A stretch of DNA of 64,000 bases from Pseudomonas sp. Gutcm_11s (GTDB taxonomy: Bacteria; Pseudomonadota; Gammaproteobacteria; Pseudomonadales; Pseudomonadaceae): the NCBI RefSeq assembly GCF_028649395.1, contig NZ_JAQSUW010000009.1:265989-329988 (forward strand). Reading direction: 5' to 3'. The notes below the pieces were generated by a model that worked only from the letters and a program-made list of their open reading frames with translations, was not told the DNA's origin and made no database searches. Made by a program: the position numbers and the translations under genes. Positions within the stretch are counted from its first letter, which is position 1, and the number at the start of each line of letters is the position of its first letter. Shown here piece after piece: positions 8,495 through 14,904 of the stretch.

Positions 8495-8956
8495 ATGAAC
8501 AACAACGACGTACTGCGCAGCCTGCGTTATCTGCTGGATATCAGCGATGCCCAAGTGACTGACATCTGCAAGCTGGCCGATTACCACCTTGAAGCCGAGA
8601 CGGTGGCGGCCTTGCTGAAGAAGGATGACGAGGAAGGCTTCCAGTCCTGCACTGATGAGGTGCTGGGGCATTTCCTTGCTGGCCTGGTGCTGCACAAGCG
8701 TGGTCGCGACGAGAGCCGCCCGCCGCTGCCGGTGGAGAAGCGCCTGACCAACAACATCATCCTGAAGAAGCTGCGGGTGGCCTTCGAGCTGCGTGACGAC
8801 GACATGCACGAGATCCTCCGCGCCGCCGATCTGCCGATGACCAAGGCCGAACTCAGCGCCCTGTTCCGCAGCCCCGAGCACAAGAACTACCGCGCCTGCG
8901 GCGACCAGCTGCTGCGCAACTTCCTGCGGGGCCTGACCCAGCGCCTGCGCGGCTGA
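8495..8956 (+). CDS. DUF1456 (YehS-like) protein
   Basis: This 153-residue cytoplasmic protein has two copies of a roughly 65-residue unit: LRSLRYLLDISDAQVTDICKLAD at the start and LKKLRVAFELRDDDMHEILRAAD near residue 82. Each unit is followed by a segment ending in C(TD/GD)-x-LxxFLxGL. This duplicated pattern is characteristic of DUF1456, whose founding member is E. coli YehS. No enzymatic motif is visible and the function is not established. It follows tcdA by 39 bp and may share its transcript. The duplicated hydrophobic/acidic repeats suggest a helical protein-binding role, which is inference only. Confidence 0.88.
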   Translation: MNNNDVLRSLRYLLDISDAQVTDICKLADYHLEAETVAALLKKDDEEGFQSCTDEVLGHFLAGLVLHKRGRDESRPPLPVEKRLTNNIILKKLRVAFELRDDDMHEILRAADLPMTKAELSALFRSPEHKNYRACGDQLLRNFLRGLTQRLRG

Positions 8957-9050
8957 CGGGTGGAGCCGCCAGCCAGCCTGCCTCGGCTACGCTCTAGGGG
9001 AGTGAAGTGGGCTGGCCATTTCATTGCAGGGACGCGCAGTGGGCCATGTC

Positions 9051-9881
9051 ATGAGGTGTCCAGTGTTTGAGTCGTCCGCCTGCGCCTGCCGCAGCTTGTC
9101 ACGTCGTTCGTCGCTGCTCGGGTTGCTGGCCGGTCTGCTGCTGGCCGTGTCCCCGTCTGTGCTGGCCGAACCGGTGGTGCGCATCGGCACCGGCGACTGG
9201 GTGCCCTACGTCGACCAGCAGCGCAAGGACGGCGGCGCCCTGGCGCGCCTGGTCAGTGCGGTGTTCGCCAAGGCCGGCTACCGCGTCGAGCTGGTCTTCT
9301 ACCCCTGGGACCGCAACGTCCTGATGCTCGAACAGGGCAACCTGGACGCCATCATGCCCTACAGCTGCAGCCCTAAACGTCTCGACTTCGGCGTGTGCAG
9401 CGACCCGCTGGTGCGTGGCGAGGTCGTGCTGTTCCACCGCAAGGAGCTGCATTTCGACTGGCGCCGCGTCGAAGACCTCAAGCCCTATCTGATCGGTACC
9501 ACCCATGGTTACTCCTACGGCCCGCAGTTCGACCGCGCGCTGCAGGACGGCAGTTTGCGCGTGCAGCAGAACAGCAAGGAAGACACCGGCCTGCGCCTAC
9601 TGGAGCTAGGGCGCATTGACCTGCACCCGCAGGACCGCGCCGTGGGCTACGCCATGCTGCGCAAGCTGTTCCCGCGCGAGCACAACATCACCCACCATCC
9701 GCGCTACGTGAACACCGAGCCGCTGCGCCTGCTGTTCCGCCGCGACGACCCCGCCTCGGCGAAGTTGCTCGATCGCTTCAACGCGGAGCTGGCCCGCTTC
9801 GCCGAGCGCGGCGAGCTCAAACGCCTGCAGGAGGCTCTAAATCGGGGTGATCCGGATCGCTGGCGCCCTGAGTCGTTTTGA
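9051..9881 (+). CDS. Periplasmic solute-binding protein (SBP family 3-like)
   Basis: The protein is about 276 residues with an export signal: RRSSLLGLLAGLLLAVSPSVLA, cleavage likely before EPVVRIG. The mature part begins with the IGTGDWVPYVDQ strand and contains FYPWDRNVLMLEQGNLDAIMPYSCSPKR, typical of transporter substrate-binding domain 3 proteins. No permease or ATPase gene is adjacent, so it may be an orphan receptor or serve a remote transporter. Pseudomonas has many such stand-alone proteins. The start is uncertain: TTG 9024, GTG 9039 (after AGGGA), ATG 9051 and GTG 9063 (after GAGG) are in frame, all upstream of the signal peptide. Its 3' end overlaps the convergent gene by 65 bp. Ligand unknown. 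Confidence 0.82.
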   Translation: MRCPVFESSACACRSLSRRSSLLGLLAGLLLAVSPSVLAEPVVRIGTGDWVPYVDQQRKDGGALARLVSAVFAKAGYRVELVFYPWDRNVLMLEQGNLDAIMPYSCSPKRLDFGVCSDPLVRGEVVLFHRKELHFDWRRVEDLKPYLIGTTHGYSYGPQFDRALQDGSLRVQQNSKEDTGLRLLELGRIDLHPQDRAVGYAMLRKLFPREHNITHHPRYVNTEPLRLLFRRDDPASAKLLDRFNAELARFAERGELKRLQEALNRGDPDRWRPESF

Positions 9882-10281
9882 CCCTTCGGCGTGATCCGAT
9901 CCATGCACCGCCCAGCAGACCGACTGCGCTGGTCAACAGATCGCTGTTGATGGCTTGCAGGTTGGCAGCCAGTAACTCGAACCACTCATCCAGTGGCATT
10001 TCAGTCGGCCGCTCTAGCGCAATGCGGATCAGGGTAACCAGCGTGGCCAAGGCAAGTATCGTCAGCCCTGCCTGCAGGTAGCGACGCGGTTGCAACCATC
10101 CCACCACCAGCCCGGTGAGCGTGGCCGATAGCAGCAGATTGACGTAGAACGGATCAAGCCGCTCAGCAATCCACTCGGGCAGCCACAGCAGCACGCCAGA
10201 GATGCCTATTGCGAGGGGTAGGTACAACAGCGAGATGAGACCGAAAGCGCTGACTAGCGCCGTGCGTAGGTGAACAGGCAT
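9817..10281 (-). CDS. Hypothetical small membrane protein
   Basis: The product has about 154 residues. Three hydrophobic segments are visible near the N-terminus and middle (LVSAFGLISLLYLPLAIGIS, VNLLLSATLTGLVVGWL, LTILALATLVTLIRIAL), with a fourth weaker one near SAVGLLGGAWIG, so it is an integral membrane protein. The start ATG 10281 has GGAGAG four bases upstream; an ATG at 10293 overlaps that ribosome site and is less likely. No known domain is recognised. Its last 65 bp overlap the end of the convergent binding-protein gene. It lies 45 bp before csdE in the same direction of reading, downstream of csdA-csdE, so it could be the tail of that transcript. Function unknown. Confidence 0.65.
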   Translation of the reverse strand: MPVHLRTALVSAFGLISLLYLPLAIGISGVLLWLPEWIAERLDPFYVNLLLSATLTGLVVGWLQPRRYLQAGLTILALATLVTLIRIALERPTEMPLDEWFELLAANLQAINSDLLTSAVGLLGGAWIGSRRRVKTTQGASDPDHPDLEPPAGV

Positions 10282-10338
10282 CACTCTCTCCATGAGTTAA
10301 GCGGTGGGCGAGAGTAGCAGCCATGCACCGCTGGTCGC

Positions 10339-10755
10339 TCATTCGAGGGGCGTTTTTGCCAACTCGTGCATGCGCCGCAGCACGGCGTTCAGGCCATTGC
10401 TGCGCGAGGGAGAGAGCTGCCGGGACAGGCCCAGGTCGGAGAACCAGGCCGGCAGGTCGATGCTGGCCAGTGCAGCGGCGTCGAGGCCGTCGACCCGCGC
10501 CAGCAGCACGGCGAGCAGGCCGCGGATCAGGCGGGCGTCGCTGGCGGCGCGGAAGTGCCAGATGCCGTCGCGCTGTTCGCCGACCAGCCAGACCTGGCTC
10601 TCGCAGCCATGCACCCGATTGGCCTCGTTACGTTCCTCTTCCGTCAGCGGCTGCAGCCGCTCGCCCCATTGCATCAGCAGGCGTGCGCGTTGCTCCCAGC
10701 CGGGGCAGGCGGTGAAGGCTTCCAGCGCCTCCTGGGCTGCGGTGGGCAGGCTCAT
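10339..10755 (-). CDS. csdE: SufE-family sulfur acceptor CsdE
   Basis: CsdE takes persulfide sulfur from the CsdA cysteine desulfurase and stimulates it. The 138-residue protein shows the family layout: an N-terminal helix region (FTACPGWEQRARLLMQWGERL), then RVHGCESQVWL with the acceptor Cys51, and a C-terminal helix SPSRSNGLNAVLRRMHELA. Its ATG overlaps the csdA stop by 4 bp, so the pair is translationally coupled as in E. coli. The E. coli Csd system also contains TcdA (CsdL), whose gene is 2.3 kb away. CsdE and SufE are close relatives; the CsdA-type partner and absence of suf genes favour CsdE. Confidence 0.92.
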   Translation of the reverse strand: MSLPTAAQEALEAFTACPGWEQRARLLMQWGERLQPLTEEERNEANRVHGCESQVWLVGEQRDGIWHFRAASDARLIRGLLAVLLARVDGLDAAALASIDLPAWFSDLGLSRQLSPSRSNGLNAVLRRMHELAKTPLE

Positions 10756-11957
10756 CGCAGTAGCTCCAGGGCCTTGTCCAGGGCGGCGAAGAAGTGCTGC
10801 AGGTCCTCGCCATCGTTGTACAGGCCGAACGAGACACGGATGGCGCCCGGCAGGCCGAGCCGTTTCATCAGCGGCATGGCGCAGTGATGCCCGCTGCGCA
10901 CGGCGATGCCCTGCTCGGTGAGCAGGTGGGCCAGGTCGGCGCCGTGCACGCCGTCTACCGTGAAGCTGGCCAGCGCCAGTTGCGGCGCACCGAGCAGGCG
11001 TATGCCCTCGGGGGTGGCCAGGCCGGCGAGCAGTTCGCGGTGCAATGCGGCTTCATGAGCCGCGGCGGCGGTGTCATCCAGGCTCGCCAGGTAGTCCAGG
11101 GTGGCGCCCAGGGCGATGACCGCCGAGATCGGCGGGGTACCGGCCTCAAAGCCGAGTGGAGCGGGGCGGAAGCGCGCCTCGTGGTAGTCGGCCTGCAGCA
11201 CCATCTCGCCGCCGAACTGCCAGGGTTGCAGCTGCGCCAGGGCCTCGCGCCGGCCATGCAGCAGGCCGACGCCGTCCGGGCCGTAGAGCTTGTGCCCGGA
11301 GCAGACGTAGAAGTCGGCGCCCAGTGCCTGCAGGTCATGGCGGCCGTGCACGGCTCCCTGGGCACCGTCGATGACGCATAGCGCACCGTGGGCGCGGGCC
11401 AGGGCGAGCAGTTCGCTGACCGGTTGCCAGCGGCCCAGCACATTGGACAGCTGTGATACGGCCAGCAGGCGAGTGCGCGGACCAATCAGCGTGGCGGCCT
11501 GGGCCAGGTCGATATCCCCCAGCTCATCCAGCGGCAGTACCACCAGCTTGAGCCCACGACGCAGTGCCAGTTGCTGCCAGGGCAGCAGGTTGGCGTGGTG
11601 TTCCAGGGCGCTGATGGCGATCTCGTCGCCGGCCTGGAACAGGTGCTCCAGGCCATAGGCCAGCAGATTGAGGGACTCGGTGCTGCCGCGGGTGAAGACG
11701 ATCTCCTCGCTGCTGGCGGCGTTCAGCCAGCGCGCGGCCTTCTCCCTGGTCGCCTCGAAGGCGCGGGTGGCGCGCTCGCCCGGCAGGTGCTGGGCGCGGT
11801 GCACGTTGGCGGCGCCGCTGGCGTAATAGCCGAGCAGGCTGTCCAGCATGGCCTGGGGCTTCTGCGCGGTGGCGGCGCTGTCCAGGTAGGTCTGGCCTTC
11901 TGCTGCCAGAGCCAGGATGCCGGGGAAATCGGCGCGCCAGGGAGAGTTCAGGGGCAT
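10752..11957 (-). CDS. csdA: Cysteine desulfurase CsdA (SufS-like)
   Basis: This PLP enzyme removes sulfur from L-cysteine to give alanine and an enzyme persulfide. The 401-residue length matches group II desulfurases. Visible features: YLDSAATAQKP at the N-terminus, EHHANLLPW with the cofactor-stacking His, VIDGAQG for the PLP-binding Asp, SGHKLYGPDG with the PLP lysine, and SGHHCAMP with the catalytic cysteine on a short group II loop. An alternative GTG start at 11969 would add four residues; no strong ribosome site separates the two. A leftward TATACT at 11986-11991 is a possible -10. It is the first gene of csdA-csdE. SufS is an alternative name, but no suf operon is present here. Confidence 0.93.
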   Translation of the reverse strand: MPLNSPWRADFPGILALAAEGQTYLDSAATAQKPQAMLDSLLGYYASGAANVHRAQHLPGERATRAFEATREKAARWLNAASSEEIVFTRGSTESLNLLAYGLEHLFQAGDEIAISALEHHANLLPWQQLALRRGLKLVVLPLDELGDIDLAQAATLIGPRTRLLAVSQLSNVLGRWQPVSELLALARAHGALCVIDGAQGAVHGRHDLQALGADFYVCSGHKLYGPDGVGLLHGRREALAQLQPWQFGGEMVLQADYHEARFRPAPLGFEAGTPPISAVIALGATLDYLASLDDTAAAAHEAALHRELLAGLATPEGIRLLGAPQLALASFTVDGVHGADLAHLLTEQGIAVRSGHHCAMPLMKRLGLPGAIRVSFGLYNDGEDLQHFFAALDKALELLR

Positions 11958-11997
11958 GGTCTGCGGCACTGCTGGGAAATGTGCTGAGTATAAATAG

Positions 11998-12023
11998 ACA
12001 GGCCGGGCATAAGCCCGGCCTGT
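11998..12023 (-). terminator. Intrinsic terminator after dapD
   Basis: A perfect 11-bp stem (11998-12008 with 12013-12023) and tetraloop follow the dapD stop. Leftward it leads into a T/A-rich tract that also contains the presumed -10 of csdA. Confidence 0.85.
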
Positions 12024-12039
12024 TCACCATCACATGCGC

Positions 12040-13074
12040 TTAGTTGTGCGCGTGGAGGGCTTCGTTCAGCTCGATCGCGGTCTTGTTGGTCTTGCACTCG
12101 ACCGCGCCGTTCTGCGAGTTGCGGCGGAACAGCAAGTCCGGCTGGCCGGCCAGGTCGCGGGCCTTGACCACCTTGACCAGGTTGTTCTGGTCGTCGAGCA
12201 GGGCCACCTTGGTGCCGGCGGTAACGTACAGGCCGGATTCCACGGTGTTGCGGTCGCCCAGCGGGATGCCGATACCTGCGTTGGCGCCGATCAGGCAGCC
12301 TTCGCCGACGGAAATCACGATGTTGCCGCCGCCGGACAGGGTGCCCATGGTCGAGCAGCCGCCGCCGAGGTCGGAGCCCTTGCCGACGAACACGCCGGCG
12401 GACACGCGGCCTTCGATCATGCCCGGGCCGGCGGTGCCGCCGTTGAAGTTGACGAAGCCTTCGTGCATCACGGTAGTGCCTTCGCCGATGTAGGCGCCCA
12501 GGCGCACGCGGGCGCTATCGGCGATACGCACGCCGGCCGGCACCACGTAGTCGGTCATCTTGGGGAACTTGTCCACCGAGAACACTTCCAGCAGATCGCC
12601 CTTCAGGCGTGCTTCCAGCTGGCGCTCGGCCAGTTCGCCGAGGTCGACGGCGCCCTGGCTGGTCCAGGCCACGTTCGGCAGCAGCGGGAAGATGCCGGTC
12701 AGGTTCAGGCCGTGCGGCTTGGCCAGGCGATGCGACAGCAGGTGCAGCTTGAGGTAGGCCTCCGGGGTGGAGGTCAGCGCGGCGTCTTCGGCCAGCAGGG
12801 TGACCACCAGCGGCTTGGTGCTCTCGGCCAGGCGGGTGAGCAGGGCAGCCTGGGCGGCGTCCACGCCTTTCAGGGCGGTGGCCAGCTCGGAGGCCTGGGT
12901 GGTGGTCAGGGCGAGGGCCTGGTTGCCGCCGGTGTAGCCGACCTTCTCGGCGACCAGGGCGACCAGCTCGGCGGCCGGGTTGACCAGCGGCTGGGCGTAG
13001 AAGACTTCCAGCCAGGTGCCCTGGCGGTTCTGGGTGCCGACGCCGAAGGCCAGGCTGAACAGGTTTTGCGACAT
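12040..13074 (-). CDS. dapD: Tetrahydrodipicolinate N-succinyltransferase (long form)
   Basis: DapD transfers succinyl from succinyl-CoA to tetrahydrodipicolinate, the step that begins the succinylase branch of lysine/DAP synthesis. The protein has 344 residues, the long Pseudomonas form rather than the roughly 274-residue enterobacterial one. The C-terminal half is a left-handed beta-helix with hexapeptide-like repeats (VRLGAYIGEGTTVMHEGFVNFNGG, SDLGGGCSTMGTLSGGG, EGCLIGANAGIGIPLGD). The N-terminal half is the extra domain typical of this clade. It is followed by a terminator and preceded by the ArsC-like gene with a 42-bp gap, as in P. aeruginosa (PA3664-3666). It is likely cotranscribed with that gene. 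Confidence 0.95.
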   Translation of the reverse strand: MSQNLFSLAFGVGTQNRQGTWLEVFYAQPLVNPAAELVALVAEKVGYTGGNQALALTTTQASELATALKGVDAAQAALLTRLAESTKPLVVTLLAEDAALTSTPEAYLKLHLLSHRLAKPHGLNLTGIFPLLPNVAWTSQGAVDLGELAERQLEARLKGDLLEVFSVDKFPKMTDYVVPAGVRIADSARVRLGAYIGEGTTVMHEGFVNFNGGTAGPGMIEGRVSAGVFVGKGSDLGGGCSTMGTLSGGGNIVISVGEGCLIGANAGIGIPLGDRNTVESGLYVTAGTKVALLDDQNNLVKVVKARDLAGQPDLLFRRNSQNGAVECKTNKTAIELNEALHAHN

Positions 13075-13116
13075 TGCGGTGTTCCTCGTAACTCTAATTG
13101 GGTGGAAGCCAGGCGC

Positions 13117-13464
13117 TTATTTCAGTGCGGCGGCGTAGAGGTCCGGCTTGAAGCCGACCAGGGTCTTGCCGCCCAGGTCCAGCACCGGACGTTTGATCAT
13201 CGAAGGCGCAGCCAGCATCAGTTCGATGGCCTTGGCCTGATTCAGGTCGGCCTTCTGCGCGTCGTCCAGCTTGCGGAAGGTGGTGCCGGCACGGTTCAGC
13301 ACGGTTTCCCAACCATGTTCGGCACACCAGCGGGTCAGGCTCTCACGGTCGATGGCGGAGGCCTTGTAGTCATGGAAGGCATAGGTGACACCCTGCTCGT
13401 CGAGCCAGGTGCGGGCCTTCTTCATGGTGTCGCAGGCCTTGATGCCATAGAGGGTGTAGGACAT
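13117..13464 (-). CDS. ArsC/Spx-family reductase-like protein (YffB type)
   Basis: The protein has 115 residues with a thioredoxin-like fold. The start MSYTLYGIKACDTMKKA at 13464 matches the family; an upstream in-frame start at 13575 would cross the promoter. A single active-site Cys11 sits in the KACDTMKK motif, so it is the one-cysteine ArsC-like type rather than a CXXC enzyme. IKRPVLDLGGKTLVGFKP is the conserved arsenate-reductase-like segment. In several gamma-proteobacteria this gene (yffB) neighbours dapE, which suggests a thiol-linked link to DAP synthesis; here it precedes dapD. Arsenate reduction is not implied, since no ars genes are near. An extended -10 is at 13526-13534. Confidence 0.9.
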   Translation of the reverse strand: MSYTLYGIKACDTMKKARTWLDEQGVTYAFHDYKASAIDRESLTRWCAEHGWETVLNRAGTTFRKLDDAQKADLNQAKAIELMLAAPSMIKRPVLDLGGKTLVGFKPDLYAAALK

Positions 13465-13525
13465 TGGGGTTCCTCGCGCGGGCGTTCTGCCCGCTGCGCT
13501 TGCATTGCGTAAAACCGGGGTGGCG

Positions 13526-13534
13526 ATTATGCCA
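13526..13534 (-). promoter_or_regulatory. Extended -10 promoter of the ArsC-like gene and dapD
   Basis: Read leftward, TGG followed directly by CATAAT forms an extended -10 element. Transcription would start about 55 bp before ATG 13464. No clear -35 is present, as is common for extended -10 promoters. Confidence 0.5.
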
Positions 13535-13660
13535 TGTCGGGCGAGCGACAGCCCGGCATGCTGCCGGATGATCATTTCACGATCTTTTCACTTGGGGCCA
13601 GGCAGGGTGAGCTGGACGCTCCTACTGCCCGGCCCTCGCGCCGGGCTTCTTTTTTTCGGC
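13533..13660 (+). ncRNA. Candidate rightward small RNA
   Basis: The 198-bp gap between two leftward genes holds a 10-bp hairpin (13533-13542 with 13551-13560) whose single U-G pair is allowed only in the rightward RNA; leftward it becomes an A-C mismatch. About 70 nt later comes a rightward intrinsic terminator. No rightward protein gene is present to use it. A weak promoter candidate is TTGCAT at 13500-13505 and GATTAT at 13525-13530, with a long 19-bp spacer. The 5' end is not fixed. It could also be an antisense leader or a remnant. Its existence is inferred from structure only. Confidence 0.35.
13627..13657 (+). terminator. Rightward intrinsic terminator without a cognate coding gene
   Basis: A 7-bp GC stem (13627-13633 with 13640-13646) is followed rightward by TTC and eight T residues. 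Leftward it has no T-tract, so it does not serve dapC. It would end a rightward transcript from the 13.5-kb gap. Confidence 0.7.
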
Positions 13661-13662
13661 TA

Positions 13663-14856
13663 TCAGCCCTGCACGAAGCGGCGAATGCGTTCGGCCGCTT
13701 CGATGCACTCGGCCAGCGGCGCGACCAGGGCCAGGCGCACGCGCCCGGCGCCCGGGTTCTCGCCATTCACTTCGCGCGACAGGTACGAGCCCGGCACCAC
13801 GGTGACGTGCTCGCGGGCGAACAGCTCGCGGGTGAAGGTGGTGTCGTCGCCCGGGGTCTTGGCCCACAGGTAGAAGCTGCCATCCGGGCGCTGTACGTCC
13901 AGCACCGGCTGCAGGATCTCCAGCACGGCATCGTACTTGGCGCGGTACTGGTCGCGGTTGGCGCGTACGTGCTCCTCGTCGTTCCAGGCGGCGACGCTGG
14001 CCAGTTGGGTCTGCACCGGCATGGCGCAGCCGTGGTAGGTGCGATACAGCAGGAAGGCCTTGAGGATGTCGGCGTCGCCGGCGACGAAGCCGGAGCGCAG
14101 GCCTGGCAGGTTGGAACGCTTGGACAGGCTGTGGAACACCACGCAGCGCGCAAAATCGCTACGGCCCAGCTCGGCGCAGGCGGTCAGCAGGCCGGGCGGC
14201 GGATTATCTTCATCGAAGTACAGCTCGCTGTAGCACTCGTCGGCGGCGATCACGAAGTCGTGCTCGTCGGCCAGGGCGATCAGCTTCTTCAGCTGCTCCA
14301 TTGGCACCAGGGCGCCAGTGGGGTTGCCCGGCGAGCAGAGGAAGAGGATCTGGCAGCGCTGCCAGACGTCGGCCGGCACGGCGTCGAAGTCCGGGTTGAA
14401 GCCGTTGTCTTCCAGGCATGGCAGGTAATGCGGCTCGGCGCCCGCCAGCAGGGCCGCGCCCTCGTAGATCTGATAGAAGGGGTTGGGGCTGACCACTAGG
14501 CCTTTAGCTTCACGGCGTACCACTGTTTGGGTGAAGGCGAACAGCGCCTCGCGGGTGCCGTTGACCGGCAGTACGTGGCGGGCTGCATCCAGCCAGCCGT
14601 GCGGTACGCCGAAGCGGCGCTCGCACCAGGCGGCGATGGCCTCGCGCAGGGCGGGGATGCCGAGGGTGGTCGGGTAGACGGCCAGCTGGTCGAGATTGTC
14701 CGCCAGGGCCTTGGCCACGAAGTCCGGCGACTTGTGCTTGGGCTCGCCGATGGACAGGGCGATCGGCCGCTTGTCCGCCGGCGGGTTGGCACCGGAGAGC
14801 AGGGCGCGCAGTTTCTCGAAGGGGTAGGGCTGCAGCTGGGTCAGGGCGTGGTTCAT
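13663..14856 (-). CDS. dapC: Succinyldiaminopimelate transaminase
   Basis: DapC is a class I/II PLP aminotransferase that converts N-succinyl-2-amino-6-ketopimelate to N-succinyl-L,L-DAP with glutamate as donor. The protein is 397 residues from ATG 14856 (MNHALTQLQPYPFEKL); a start at 14901 would lie within the glnD end. Visible features: PLSIGEPKHKSP-type N-terminus (ALSIGEPKHKSPDFV), CSPGNPTGA, DECYSELYFDE and SLSKRSNLPGLRSGF with the PLP lysine. It follows glnD by 48 bp in the same direction, as in P. aeruginosa (PA3658-3659). Together with dapD and dapE, three consecutive steps of the succinylase pathway are within 12 kb. Confidence 0.95.
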   Translation of the reverse strand: MNHALTQLQPYPFEKLRALLSGANPPADKRPIALSIGEPKHKSPDFVAKALADNLDQLAVYPTTLGIPALREAIAAWCERRFGVPHGWLDAARHVLPVNGTREALFAFTQTVVRREAKGLVVSPNPFYQIYEGAALLAGAEPHYLPCLEDNGFNPDFDAVPADVWQRCQILFLCSPGNPTGALVPMEQLKKLIALADEHDFVIAADECYSELYFDEDNPPPGLLTACAELGRSDFARCVVFHSLSKRSNLPGLRSGFVAGDADILKAFLLYRTYHGCAMPVQTQLASVAAWNDEEHVRANRDQYRAKYDAVLEILQPVLDVQRPDGSFYLWAKTPGDDTTFTRELFAREHVTVVPGSYLSREVNGENPGAGRVRLALVAPLAECIEAAERIRRFVQG

Positions 14857-14904
14857 GGGGTCTCTTTCTTGCGGTGCGTGCCGGCGGCGCTGCGCCGGCA
14901 CGGT

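Noticed and set aside
13465..13575. A longer start for the ArsC-like protein
   Set aside because: It would cover the extended -10 at 13526-13534 and add residues absent from the family; MSYTLYGIKACDTMKK at 13464 fits.
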